In this document: positions 1-7,529 of the stretch, piece after piece
How positions within the stretch are numbered: the stretch's first letter is position 1
Layout of the letters: each line of letters starts with the position of its first letter
Position numbers and translations under genes: made by a program
The notes under the pieces: model-generated
The model's input: only the letters and a program-made list of their open reading frames with translations
What the model was told of the DNA's origin: nothing
Database searches by the model: none
Origin: Chrysiogenes arsenatis DSM 11915
Lineage (GTDB): Bacteria > Chrysiogenota > Chrysiogenetes > Chrysiogenales > Chrysiogenaceae
Direction: 5' to 3'
Assembly (NCBI RefSeq): GCF_000469585.1
Contig: NZ_KI273144.1
Location: 227,645 to 291,644 of the forward strand
Length of the DNA: 64,000 nt

Positions 1-1
1 C

Positions 2-403
2 ATTCAGTCACTCGCGCACGGATTATTCCGTAGCTATGTCGCTGCGCCACGACAAATACACTTTCATACCGACGTTGACGCCGTGCCGCTGGATATCAAC
101 ACCGCAATACCGCTCGGACTCATCCTGAATGAGCTTATTTCCAATGCGTTAAAGCATGCCTTTACCTTACACCAGACCGGTAATTTGACCGTGACACTAA
201 GAAGTAGCGCCGAGCAGATGGCGTTATGCGTCATTGACGATGGTGTCGGATTACCCGAAGGGTTCGATGCCACCTCCGGCGGCAGTCTCGGTCTGGAACT
301 GGTACGCACACTTGCATTACAGTTAAGCGGCACATTCAGCTTGACACACCATGCCGGTGGCGGCTCATGCGCAATGGTAGAGTTTCCTTTTCGGAAGGGG
401 TAG
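2..403 (+). CDS. Sensor histidine kinase, C-terminal ATPase part (5' end outside window)
   Basis: The frame is open from the window edge to a TAG at 401-403, giving 133 residues of a longer protein. It shows the HATPase_c landmarks: an N box (NELISNALKHAF), a G1 box (DDGVGLPEG) and a G2 box (GSLGLELV). The run LGLILNELISNALKHAF is typical of HisKA_2-type sensor kinases, which phosphorylate a response regulator. The sensor and His-phosphorylation parts lie upstream of the window. An ECF sigma factor follows about 60 bases later on the same strand. HisKA_2/HWE kinases are known to feed ECF sigma factors in the alphaproteobacterial general stress response, but a link here is only inference. Confidence 0.85.
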   Translation: MQSLAHGLFRSYVAAPRQIHFHTDVDAVPLDINTAIPLGLILNELISNALKHAFTLHQTGNLTVTLRSSAEQMALCVIDDGVGLPEGFDATSGGSLGLELVRTLALQLSGTFSLTHHAGGGSCAMVEFPFRKG

Positions 404-427
404 GTGAGCATCATCCCAAAAATATTT

Positions 428-453
428 TGTAACCTTGGGCAACCATTTCCGTT
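428..453 (+). promoter_or_regulatory. Probable ECF sigma-dependent promoter of the sigma gene
   Basis: TGTAACC (428-434) is followed after exactly 15 bases by CGTT (450-453). The same two elements with the same spacing occur at 2785-2810 ahead of the DUF2202 lipoprotein gene. A -35 element containing AAC and a short CGT-type -10 are typical of ECF sigma factors. The start point would fall near 460, so the sigma-factor mRNA could be almost leaderless from ATG 462. That would explain the lack of a Shine-Dalgarno sequence there. Confidence 0.55.
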
Positions 454-461
454 CCCCTTGT

Positions 462-980
462 ATGCAATCAACCTTCGCTGAATTTTATCATCGCTACCAG
501 CGTGAGCTGTATTACTACCTACTGAAAGTTACCGGATGCGTGGATGATGCGGCGGAGCTTATGCAGGAAAGTTTTGCCCGCTATTTCGAACACTATCACC
601 ACGAACAACCTTCGCGCTCACTCCTGTATACGGTTGCCAGAAACGCATCCATTGATCGCTTTCGACAACATCATGAACATGTTGCGTTTGATCCAGAATG
701 CCATGCGCAAAGTAGCGAGTCACTTGAAACAGAGGCCTGCCAACGCGAACAATTTAAGAACGTGTTGTGTGCGATGCAGCATCTACCGCTCGATGAGCGT
801 GAAGTATTGGCGCTGGCAACCATAGAGGATCTTTCCTACCGAGAAATTGCGAGCATCCTCGGCTGGAGCGAAGGAAATGTAAAAGTTCGCGTGCACCGCG
901 CACGGCAAGCACTTCGTCAAGTTTTGTCACATTCGCGAAAGCAAGCGCGTGTTTCAACGGGAGGACACCATGAAGAATGA
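462..980 (+). CDS. RNA polymerase ECF-type sigma-70 factor
   Basis: A 172-residue protein with sigma region 2 near residues 5-75 (YYYLLKVTGCVDDAAELMQE, then a basic segment with ARNASIDRFRQ). Region 4 lies near 105-160 (LPLDEREVLALATIEDLSYR, then the helix-turn-helix with GNVKVRVHRARQAL). There is no sigma region 3 and no extra C-terminal domain, as in typical ECF factors. I chose ATG 462. An in-frame TTG at 435 lies inside the putative promoter at 428-453 and has no ribosome site. The 3' end overlaps the anti-sigma-like gene by 11 bases, so the two are probably translationally coupled. Confidence 0.9.
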   Translation: MQSTFAEFYHRYQRELYYYLLKVTGCVDDAAELMQESFARYFEHYHHEQPSRSLLYTVARNASIDRFRQHHEHVAFDPECHAQSSESLETEACQREQFKNVLCAMQHLPLDEREVLALATIEDLSYREIASILGWSEGNVKVRVHRARQALRQVLSHSRKQARVSTGGHHEE

Positions 981-1632
981 AGAGCTTATTAGTCTCTATA
1001 TCGATGATGAACTATCGCTGACTCAAAAAAAAGCATTTGTGGGGTGCGTACACGAAAATCCATCGTATGTGGCTGAAGTGCATGAATTTATCGACCAGGA
1101 ACTCATGCTTCATGCAGGCGATACACTCCCGCTTCCGAAAAACTTCGAAGTGCCGCAGCAGACGCACTCAATACCTTCTGTGGCGTCCGTACAGAAAAAG
1201 AAACTACTCGATCATCCTTTTGTGCGGTACGGAAGTGGTTGGGTAGCGGCAGCGGGAATCTTCCTCTTTCTGTTTGCCCACTACCGACCAATGCCACTAC
1301 AAACCACGCCAACACTCGCATCAGATATTGCAACAATACGCTATCAGCCAGATGCGCCAGCACCCCTACGGGAATACCGTTTTCTGCTGTATGAACCACA
1401 GGCGCAAGAGGTTTCTGTCGTCGGTAGTTTTAATAATTGGCAGCCAATTCCGTTAAGCGCGTTGGGCACATCAGGCTACTGGGAACTGCACTTACCACTT
1501 CCTGCAGGGGAGTACGCCTATACTTTTCAAATTGATGGCGTTCTGTCGTTGCCAGATCCCACTGTCCCCTATGTACAGCCCGATGGCTTTGGGGGTGTCA
1601 ACTCAATTTTAGTGGTGGGGGACATGCTGTGA
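970..1632 (+). CDS. Membrane anti-sigma-like protein with C-terminal glycogen-binding (CBM48/AMPK-type) domain
   Basis: 220 residues from ATG 970, with gggagg at 959-964. Residues 1-50 (ISLYIDDELS...) look like the short helical N-terminus of anti-sigma factors, but without the HxxxCxxC zinc motif. A single hydrophobic span lies near residues 88-105. The rest, about 134-220, is an E-set/CBM48-like domain with VVGSFNNWQP, YTFQIDG and PDGFGG. The expected topology puts the sigma-binding part in the cytoplasm and the carbohydrate-binding-like part outside. Overlap with the sigma gene supports the sigma/anti-sigma reading. Glycan sensing is my inference. CBM48 domains also occur in enzymes, but no catalytic domain is present here. 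Confidence 0.75.
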   Translation: MKNEELISLYIDDELSLTQKKAFVGCVHENPSYVAEVHEFIDQELMLHAGDTLPLPKNFEVPQQTHSIPSVASVQKKKLLDHPFVRYGSGWVAAAGIFLFLFAHYRPMPLQTTPTLASDIATIRYQPDAPAPLREYRFLLYEPQAQEVSVVGSFNNWQPIPLSALGTSGYWELHLPLPAGEYAYTFQIDGVLSLPDPTVPYVQPDGFGGVNSILVVGDML

Positions 1633-1997
1633 GCCGTTTAAAACAGTTCTTTGTAGCGTTTATCCCCGTAACGATGCTCTCCGCAAGTGGATGCGCTACG
1701 CATACAATAAAACAAAATGGGCCGATGCTTGAGTTCGTCATGCAGATACCAGAAGCAAAATCTGTAGTGTTAGCAACATCATACGACGACTTTGTCCATC
1801 ACCCCGTACAACGCAACAAGGATAATATATGGAGCATCACCCTGCATATGCCACTGGCAACTCAACCCATTCGATACTTTACTGTGATTGATGGCATTCC
1901 CATATTGCCAGAATGCCCTTTGCGAGAACCTGATGGCTTTGGTGGCTATAATTGCCTGTATGAATTGAAATATACCATAGCGGAGAACGGCTCATGA
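1629..1997 (+). CDS. Lipoprotein with a CBM48-like E-set domain
   Basis: 122 residues from GTG 1629, which overlaps the previous stop, with gtgggggac just upstream. A signal peptide ends in a lipobox (LSASGC), so it is probably membrane-anchored. The mature part aligns by eye with the C-terminal domain of the preceding anti-sigma-like protein: a W followed by L-x-(L/M)-PL, an IDG, an LP and a closing PDGFGG. The two look like duplicated domains. No enzyme motif is visible. It may bind the same glycan ligand, or cap the membrane-bound copy, but this is inferred from similarity and neighbourhood only. Confidence 0.7.
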   Translation: MSRLKQFFVAFIPVTMLSASGCATHTIKQNGPMLEFVMQIPEAKSVVLATSYDDFVHHPVQRNKDNIWSITLHMPLATQPIRYFTVIDGIPILPECPLREPDGFGGYNCLYELKYTIAENGS

Positions 1998-2776
1998 AAA
2001 CGCACCCTTTCCTTTGGCTGTTGAAGGCCATTTGTTTTATTCTTCTCCTCGCACTTGCGGTACATGCAGAGGAAGCTTTCTACCAAGCATTGGAGAACTC
2101 GGGATGGAATGAGACAGAAAAAAACCAGCTGACAATGATAGTGCAACAAGCCGAGCAGGATGGGCTTCCCACCTCTCCCTTGCATGCCAAAGTGTACGAG
2201 GGAATGGCAAAAAATATCCCTGCAGAAAGAATTATTCGTGCGGTATCACTGGCGAATGAGCAGCATAAAGCTGCCCGAACTCTGAGCACAAAACTTTCGC
2301 AAGCGCCCCTTGAACAGAACGCTCTCTTCGAGCATGCCGTCGAAGCAATGACGGCTGGTATTCCAGCACAATCCATTATGGCAGTCATGTCGCACCAGCA
2401 TTTTTCTCACCCAGGGGTTGCGCAAGAAACTTTAGCTCTCATGCGCGATCTTGCGCGTCGAGGCTCTTCAGCAGAAGAAGTAGAAAATCTCGCACAAACT
2501 ATCGCCAAATCACGCCTGAGCAAACGAGAAATTGGAGAGTTGCGCACAGAAATTACTCGGCACGGCAGATGGGGAAAATCAGACACATTTACGCGTGATA
2601 TTACGCGCCGTGTTTCTCGTGGCGAGCGCGGATCTGCCGCCGTTCGCGGAAGCTCTTCCGGGGGGAGTAGTAGCCAAAAGAGCACAAACAGCAGCAATCC
2701 ATCGCGTAAAGGGAGCGGTTCTTCCGGTGGAAGTCACGGCTCATCCAAAGGTGGTGGGTCTGGAAGCGGGAGATAA
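1994..2776 (+). CDS. Exported helical-repeat protein with Ser/Gly-rich basic tail, function unknown
   Basis: 260 residues; the start overlaps the previous stop as ATGA. An N-terminal signal peptide (hydrophobic core LLKAICFILLLALAV) probably ends at AEE near residue 26. The body is helical and repeats a motif twice: VYEGMAKNIPAERIIRAV and AVEAMTAGIPAQSIMAV. From about residue 205 the protein becomes low-complexity, rich in Ser, Gly, Lys and Arg (SSSGGSSS, GGGSGSGR). That tail could be disordered or bind a polyanionic polymer. I do not recognise the family. Membership of the sigma/anti-sigma operon suggests an envelope role. Confidence 0.7.
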   Translation: MKTHPFLWLLKAICFILLLALAVHAEEAFYQALENSGWNETEKNQLTMIVQQAEQDGLPTSPLHAKVYEGMAKNIPAERIIRAVSLANEQHKAARTLSTKLSQAPLEQNALFEHAVEAMTAGIPAQSIMAVMSHQHFSHPGVAQETLALMRDLARRGSSAEEVENLAQTIAKSRLSKREIGELRTEITRHGRWGKSDTFTRDITRRVSRGERGSAAVRGSSSGGSSSQKSTNSSNPSRKGSGSSGGSHGSSKGGGSGSGR

Positions 2777-2784
2777 AAAAACTT

Positions 2785-2810
2785 TGTAACCTTTTGGGCA
2801 TTACACCGTT
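2785..2810 (+). promoter_or_regulatory. Second copy of the ECF-type promoter motif
   Basis: TGTAACC (2785-2791), 15 bases, then CGTT (2807-2810). This is identical in both elements and spacing to the motif at 428-453. Transcription would start near 2817 and leave a leader of about 63 bases before ATG 2880. It suggests that the DUF2202 lipoprotein gene belongs to the regulon of the sigma factor at 462-980. Confidence 0.55.
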
Positions 2811-2879
2811 TACTCATACAGATGGGCAACAACGCCATCCACAATATTTCCGGCCTAGCCGGATAAAGAGGTGATACGT

Positions 2880-4100
2880 ATGAGAACACGAACCGTAGTA
2901 ATTTCTCTGGCAATTGGTGCGCTCTTGCTTCATGGATGCGGGAGCAGTAGCAGCGATAGTGCACCAGCACCTCAAGCAATTTTTACTGACATTACTGTTG
3001 AGCGAGGCCCCGTACTCGGTGCTGTTGTAACAGACAGCATGGGAAATCGTGCTCGTCAACTTGAAGTCGGAAAATCCGTCTACCGCTTTGATGGCCAAAT
3101 CCACTATCCCATCGCCGCTCAAGGTGGGTATATTGACGTCAATCGCAACGGAAACATTGACACGAATGACGCTCCCCTTTTGGGTTCCCTTCGATCATCT
3201 CAGGGCAATGTTGTTACCGTATTGACCACTGTACTACAAAATAACCCTGAGCTTTTGGAAACTGTAGTCAATACGTTTGGCTTGGATCCCGACGAGCTGT
3301 ATGGACAAACTCCAGGCAAGAACAGCCGCATTGCTGCACTCTCCGATGGCATTTATGAACAATGCTTATTGAGCAATATTCCCGTTGACAGTTTGGATGC
3401 CACGGATGTGAATGCGCTTGTAGGTGCCCTGCAAATGCGGATAGATTCGTACGAATCACTGGAAGCGACCGAAGGGATGAATGCGGTTCAAATGCGCGAA
3501 GCGCATATCGTAAACCAATGGGTAGCGGCTCTTACAGGAAACCAATTACTTGATGCCATAGACGCCGAAGAGGAATCGATGGCGATGAAAAGTTATCGCA
3601 TGATGTCGCATACCCCCGAATCTTTGGTCACTACATTCCCCTTAGCAACCCTAAACGATTCTCAAGAAAACTTTCTGGCCACCCTCTGGGAAGAAGAAAA
3701 ATTGGCGCGCGACGTATATCTTGCTCTGTATCAACAACATAACCTGAGACTTCTGAGAAATATTGCCGCCTCGGAGCAAGAACATATGGACGCTACCGCT
3801 GCGCTGCTGACACGGTACAGCATTGAATACCCACTAACGCTGGCCAGCGGCACGTTTGCGAATGAAACATTTCAAACCCTGTATAACACGTTGGTAGCAC
3901 AAGGAAGCGCTTCGCTAGGAGCGGCACTGCAAGTCGGCGCCTCTATTGAACAGCTTGATATTGATGACATTGATCACGGCTTAACGCTCAATATGCCCAC
4001 CGACGTACGCACAATTCTCCAAAACCTCCGCCAAGGAAGTGTGAATCATCTTTCGTCGTTTCACCGCCTTGCCGAGCGCGTTGCAATACTCCCAAATTAA
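2880..4100 (+). CDS. DUF2202 (ferritin-like) lipoprotein with a calcium-loop motif
   Basis: 406 residues from ATG 2880, with agaggtg seven bases upstream. An in-frame GTG at 2871 sits inside that ribosome site and is rejected. The signal peptide ends at a lipobox (LLLHGC, Cys 20). Residues 86-97 (DVNRNGNIDTND) match an EF-hand/dockerin-like calcium loop. Residues from about 263 to 400 carry a DUF2202 ferritin-like domain, with WEEEKLARDVY and SEQEHMDA supplying the acidic and His residues expected of a four-helix metal site. The exact role of DUF2202 proteins is not established. The shared promoter motif and a strong downstream terminator mark it as its own transcription unit in the sigma regulon. 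Confidence 0.8.
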   Translation: MRTRTVVISLAIGALLLHGCGSSSSDSAPAPQAIFTDITVERGPVLGAVVTDSMGNRARQLEVGKSVYRFDGQIHYPIAAQGGYIDVNRNGNIDTNDAPLLGSLRSSQGNVVTVLTTVLQNNPELLETVVNTFGLDPDELYGQTPGKNSRIAALSDGIYEQCLLSNIPVDSLDATDVNALVGALQMRIDSYESLEATEGMNAVQMREAHIVNQWVAALTGNQLLDAIDAEEESMAMKSYRMMSHTPESLVTTFPLATLNDSQENFLATLWEEEKLARDVYLALYQQHNLRLLRNIAASEQEHMDATAALLTRYSIEYPLTLASGTFANETFQTLYNTLVAQGSASLGAALQVGASIEQLDIDDIDHGLTLNMPTDVRTILQNLRQGSVNHLSSFHRLAERVAILPN

Positions 4101-4124
4101 CGTACCCGAACATTCAGAACAAAA

Positions 4125-4167
4125 AAACAATCGCCATGTTGCATCGATTGCAGCATGGCGATTGTTT
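4125..4167 (+). terminator. Strong intrinsic terminator after the DUF2202 gene
   Basis: The arms at 4125-4142 and 4150-4167 pair over 18 positions with one G-U pair and a 7-base loop. The 3' arm ends in TTTT. A-runs upstream also make it usable on the other strand. Confidence 0.85.
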
Positions 4168-4269
4168 TATGATCGCACTACCATTTCACACCTTTTTTAC
4201 TTTTCAGTCAGATGAGTGTGATATATATTCCACGGCTTTGAACGACATGCTTTACCGAAAGGATTGCCC

Positions 4270-5457
4270 ATGAGTACGGTACTGATTATCGGCGCTGGCG
4301 GCGTAGGCCGCGTGGTCGCACATAAGTGCGCGATGAATTCTGACGTGTTTACCCGCATAGTTCTTGCGAGCCGCACCCTGTCGAAATGCGAGCAAATCCG
4401 CGACGAAATCACCGCTGCGAAGCTAGAAGTCGCTGCTGTCGACGCTGATAATGTCCCAGAACTGGTCGCGCTGATCCGTAACGTTCAACCGAAACTCGTC
4501 ATCAACGTGGCACTTCCCTATCAGGATCTCACCATCATGGATGCCTGCCTAGAAACCGGCGTGGACTACCTTGACACCGCCAACTACGAGCCCATCGACG
4601 AAGCCAAGTTCGAATACAAGTGGCAATGGGACTATCAGGATCGCTTCAAAGAAAAAGGACTGATGGCGCTGCTCGGCTCCGGTTTTGACCCCGGCGTGAC
4701 CAACGTTTTCTGCGCCTACGCCCAGCAATACCTATTCGACGAAATTCACTACGTCGACATTCTGGATGCTAACGGCGGCGACCACGGCTACCCATTCGCC
4801 ACAAACTTCAACCCTGAAATCAACATCCGCGAAGTGACCGCCAAAGGGCGCTATTGGGAAGAAGGGGAATGGAAAGAAACCGAACCCCTTTCCGAACATT
4901 TCGAATTCAACTTTCAACAAATCGGCCCGAAAGAGTGCTACCTGATGTACCACGAAGAGCTAGAATCGCTCGCCAAAAACATCAAAGGACTCAAGCGGAT
5001 CCGCTTCTATATGACGTTCTCGCAAAACTACCTCACCCACCTGCGCGTACTGGAAAACGTCGGCATGACTCGCATTGACCCCGTGCTCTACAACGGCGTG
5101 GAAATCGTGCCGCTACAATTCCTGAAAGCCGTATTGCCCAATCCCGGCGACCTCGGCATCCGCACCAAAGGGAAAACCAACATCGGCTGCATCATCACCG
5201 GCATTGGCAAAGACGGCAAACCAAAGAAAATCCACATCTACAACGTCTGCGACCACGAAGAGTGCTACCGCGAAGTGATGTCACAGGCCATTTCGTACAC
5301 CACCGGCGTTCCCGCTATGATCGGCGCAATGTGCATCCTGAAAAAAGAGTGGCACCGCCCCGGCGTGTGGAATATGGAAGAGTTCGACGCCATGCCGTTT
5401 ATGAACTACCTCAATCAACACGGCCTGCCGTGGCAGGTGGAAGAGCTGGAAGTATAG
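4270..5457 (+). CDS. Carboxynorspermidine synthase (saccharopine dehydrogenase-like)
   Basis: 395 residues from ATG 4270, with aaagga six bases upstream (an in-frame TTG at 4264 is rejected). The Rossmann start VLIIGAGGVGRVVAHKC binds NADPH. The overall length, LGSGFDPGVTN and NYEP segments match the Lys9/saccharopine dehydrogenase family. In that family the carboxynorspermidine/carboxyspermidine synthases condense aspartate semialdehyde with a diamine. The partner decarboxylase nspC lies at 6368, which supports this function over true saccharopine dehydrogenase. The usual adjacency of the two genes is broken here by a toxin-antitoxin pair. Product choice (norspermidine or spermidine) cannot be read from sequence. 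Confidence 0.9.
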   Translation: MSTVLIIGAGGVGRVVAHKCAMNSDVFTRIVLASRTLSKCEQIRDEITAAKLEVAAVDADNVPELVALIRNVQPKLVINVALPYQDLTIMDACLETGVDYLDTANYEPIDEAKFEYKWQWDYQDRFKEKGLMALLGSGFDPGVTNVFCAYAQQYLFDEIHYVDILDANGGDHGYPFATNFNPEINIREVTAKGRYWEEGEWKETEPLSEHFEFNFQQIGPKECYLMYHEELESLAKNIKGLKRIRFYMTFSQNYLTHLRVLENVGMTRIDPVLYNGVEIVPLQFLKAVLPNPGDLGIRTKGKTNIGCIITGIGKDGKPKKIHIYNVCDHEECYREVMSQAISYTTGVPAMIGAMCILKKEWHRPGVWNMEEFDAMPFMNYLNQHGLPWQVEELEV

Positions 5458-5481
5458 GCTCAATAAAATTTTGCGTATCTG

Positions 5482-5513
5482 AAACCGAACGTTCGTAACA
5501 GAGCGTTCGGTTT
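5482..5513 (+). terminator. Intrinsic terminator after carboxynorspermidine synthase
   Basis: AAACCGAACG (5482-5491) pairs with CGTTCGGTTT (5504-5513). Three more pairs close a GTAACA loop, and a T-run follows at 5511-5516. Confidence 0.85.
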
Positions 5514-5563
5514 TTTACGTATAGAGTCTTCAGCAATAACAGTTCACATCTCAGTTTCCAATC

Positions 5564-5591
5564 TTGACATCCAGTCCGTATTTGGTACCTT
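5564..5591 (+). promoter_or_regulatory. Putative sigma-70 promoter of the toxin-antitoxin pair
   Basis: A perfect TTGACA (5564-5569) is followed after 16 bases by TACCTT (5586-5591). The antitoxin ATG lies at 5612 behind gggggtg, so the leader would be short. The -10 match is only fair. Confidence 0.45.
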
Positions 5592-5611
5592 TTGGCAACT
5601 GGGGGTGAAAT

Positions 5612-5887
5612 ATGAATATAACAAACGACATAAAGCCGGTGAGCTATTTTAAGTCCCACACCGCCGATATGCTAAAACAGATCAATGAGACACATCGCCC
5701 AGTAATTATTACACAAAACGGTGAAGTAAAGGGCGTTCTCCAAGATCCCAGAAGCTACGAAAATATGAAAAACGCTTTCGGAATCATTAAGTTAATCTCT
5801 ATGGGAGAAGAAGATATAAGAAAAGGAGATACCATCCCACAGGATGAAATTTTTGATACTCTTGAAAAAATGTTATCAAATAAATGA
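5612..5887 (+). CDS. Phd/YefM-family antitoxin
   Basis: 91 residues with gggggtg upstream. The N-terminal half shows the Phd/YefM fold signature (VSYFKSHTADMLKQI, then RPVIITQNGEVKGVLQD). That part dimerises and binds the operator. The acidic C-terminal half (ISMGEEDIRKGDTIP) would wrap the toxin. The stop overlaps the toxin start by 4 bases, the standard antitoxin-first arrangement. Phd/YefM proteins usually repress their own promoter, alone and with the toxin. The pair sits between the two genes of the carboxynorspermidine pathway, where it looks like an insertion. Confidence 0.9.
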   Translation: MNITNDIKPVSYFKSHTADMLKQINETHRPVIITQNGEVKGVLQDPRSYENMKNAFGIIKLISMGEEDIRKGDTIPQDEIFDTLEKMLSNK

Positions 5888-6210
5888 ACAATCAATACCA
5901 AGTAGAGTGGACGCGCACCGCAAACAATGACTTAATTCGTATCATTGAATTTATTGCGACGGATAGTCCTACCAACGCAAGACGGGTTCTGAAAAAAATT
6001 AAATCAGAAGTGGCGTCCTTGCACCAGACACCGAAAAGAGGAAGAGTTATTCCCGAGCTAAAAGAGCAAGGTATAACGCAGTACAATGAAATTGTCATAG
6101 CGCCATGGAGATTGATGTATAGGGTTTCAGAAAAAACAGTTTATGTCGTTTCCGTTATAGACTCCAGAAGAAATGTCGAGGATATCTTGCTGGAAAGGTT
6201 CACGATGTAA
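5884..6210 (+). CDS. RelE/ParE-superfamily toxin
   Basis: 108 residues overlapping the antitoxin stop as ATGA. The pattern is that of the RelE/ParE plasmid-stabilisation family: YQVEWTRTANNDLIRIIEFI, a basic middle (TPKRGRVIPEL), and the closing strands WRLMYRVSEKTVYVVSVIDSRR. Whether it cleaves mRNA at the ribosome (RelE) or poisons gyrase (ParE) cannot be settled. The length and the ANNDLIRI helix fit ParE-like members slightly better. The gene is intact, with no frameshift. Confidence 0.88.
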   Translation: MNNQYQVEWTRTANNDLIRIIEFIATDSPTNARRVLKKIKSEVASLHQTPKRGRVIPELKEQGITQYNEIVIAPWRLMYRVSEKTVYVVSVIDSRRNVEDILLERFTM

Positions 6211-6236
6211 AGCTCATCGTGGATGAAAAGCATGAC

Positions 6237-6310
6237 TCACGCCGAGGTGCGGAGGCCACGGAGGGAACGATGAGAAGTTATATCTCTGTGTTCTCTGCGG
6301 CTCAGCGTGA
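6237..6310. repeat. Palindromic intergenic element
   Basis: The ends TCACGCCGAG (6237-6246) and CTCAGCGTGA (6301-6310) are near-perfect inverted repeats. They enclose GGAGGCCACGGAGGG and CTCTGTGTTCTCTGCGG, which are also roughly complementary. The text resembles a palindromic repeat widespread in unrelated bacterial genomes. It lies between the toxin gene and nspC. Confidence 0.65.
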
Positions 6311-6367
6311 ATACAAATGCAAGACGTGACTCACGTAATAGTAATTGATTAACACAGAGGAATTCCC

Positions 6368-7504
6368 ATGCCCCTTAATATTTCTAGCATCCCCACCCCC
6401 TGCTACGTTTTGGAAGAGTCCAAACTGCAACACAATCTCGATATTCTGGACGATGTCCAGCGCCGTTCCGGTGGCAAAATTCTGCTTGCGCTCAAAGGGT
6501 TTGCCATGTGGAGCACGTTTGATATGGTCGGCAAGGTTTTGCACGGCACCGCCGCCAGCGGCCTGCACGAAGCGCGGCTCGGGCACGAAAAAATGGGCAA
6601 AGAGGTGCACACTTTTTCGCCCGCCTTTACCGAAGAGAGCCTGCGCGAAATCCTCCGCTATTCCGATCATCTCGTATTTAACTCCTTTAGTCAGTGGGAG
6701 CGACTGCGTCCCCTGGTTCAGGCGTGGCCAACGCCGGTATCGTGCGGCATCCGCATCAATCCTGAATATTCCGAAGTGCATCCACCGATTTACAATCCCT
6801 GCATCCCTTTTTCGCGCTTCGGCGTCACCCGTTCGCAATTCCGCGAAGATCTGCTGGACGGCATCGACGGTATCCATTTTCACACCCACTGCGAACAAGA
6901 TTCCGACGCGCTAGAGCGGACACTGGAAGTGGTTGAAGCAAAATTCGGCACATTCCTGCACCGCATGAAATGGATCAACTTTGGCGGCGGTCACCACATC
7001 ACCCGCAGGGATTATGATATTGAACGGCTGATCCGCCTCATTCGCCATGTGCGCGAAACATATAACGTCGATGTGTATCTGGAGCCGGGCGAAGCGGTCG
7101 GCTGGCAGACTGGCCCGCTGGTCGCCAGCGTGGTTGACATTCTGCACAACGGCATGGATATCGCCATTCTCGATACTTCGGTGGCCTGCCACATGCCTGA
7201 CTGTCTGGAAATGCCGTACCGCCCCGCCATTCGCTTTTCTGGCGAAGCGGGCGAACTGGCGCACACCTACCGCTTGGGTGGCAACACGTGCCTGGCGGGT
7301 GACGTGATTGGCGACTATTCCTTTGCCGAGCCGCTAAAGCCGGGGGATAAACTGATTTTTGAAGATATGATTCACTACACGATTGTCAAAAACAACACGT
7401 TTAACGGCGTACCGCTTCCATCCATCGCCATCTGGACGAAGGATGATCAACTGAAAATGGTGAAAACATTCGGCTACGAGGATTACCGCGACCGGCTGTC
7501 ATGA
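6368..7504 (+). CDS. nspC: Carboxynorspermidine decarboxylase
   Basis: 378 residues, ATG 6368 behind cacagagg. A fold-III PLP decarboxylase of the alanine racemase/ornithine decarboxylase type. LLALKGFAMW carries the PLP-binding lysine, GTAASGLHEARLG and HTHCEQD the cofactor-pocket residues, and EPGEAVGW the phosphate/acid part. FGGGHHITRRDYD and the spacing match NspC, which removes CO2 from carboxynorspermidine or carboxyspermidine to give the triamine. It completes the pathway begun at 4270. The 3' end converges with hesA, leaving only 25 bases between them. Confidence 0.93.
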   Translation: MPLNISSIPTPCYVLEESKLQHNLDILDDVQRRSGGKILLALKGFAMWSTFDMVGKVLHGTAASGLHEARLGHEKMGKEVHTFSPAFTEESLREILRYSDHLVFNSFSQWERLRPLVQAWPTPVSCGIRINPEYSEVHPPIYNPCIPFSRFGVTRSQFREDLLDGIDGIHFHTHCEQDSDALERTLEVVEAKFGTFLHRMKWINFGGGHHITRRDYDIERLIRLIRHVRETYNVDVYLEPGEAVGWQTGPLVASVVDILHNGMDIAILDTSVACHMPDCLEMPYRPAIRFSGEAGELAHTYRLGGNTCLAGDVIGDYSFAEPLKPGDKLIFEDMIHYTIVKNNTFNGVPLPSIAIWTKDDQLKMVKTFGYEDYRDRLS

Positions 7505-7529
7505 ACTTGGCATGGCAACGATGGATGTG

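Noticed and set aside
435..461. Upstream TTG start for the ECF sigma gene
   Set aside because: It lies inside the putative promoter 428-453 and has no ribosome site; ATG 462 keeps a normal ECF N-terminus.
2871..2879. GTG start for the DUF2202 lipoprotein
   Set aside because: It forms part of the agaggtg ribosome site that serves ATG 2880.
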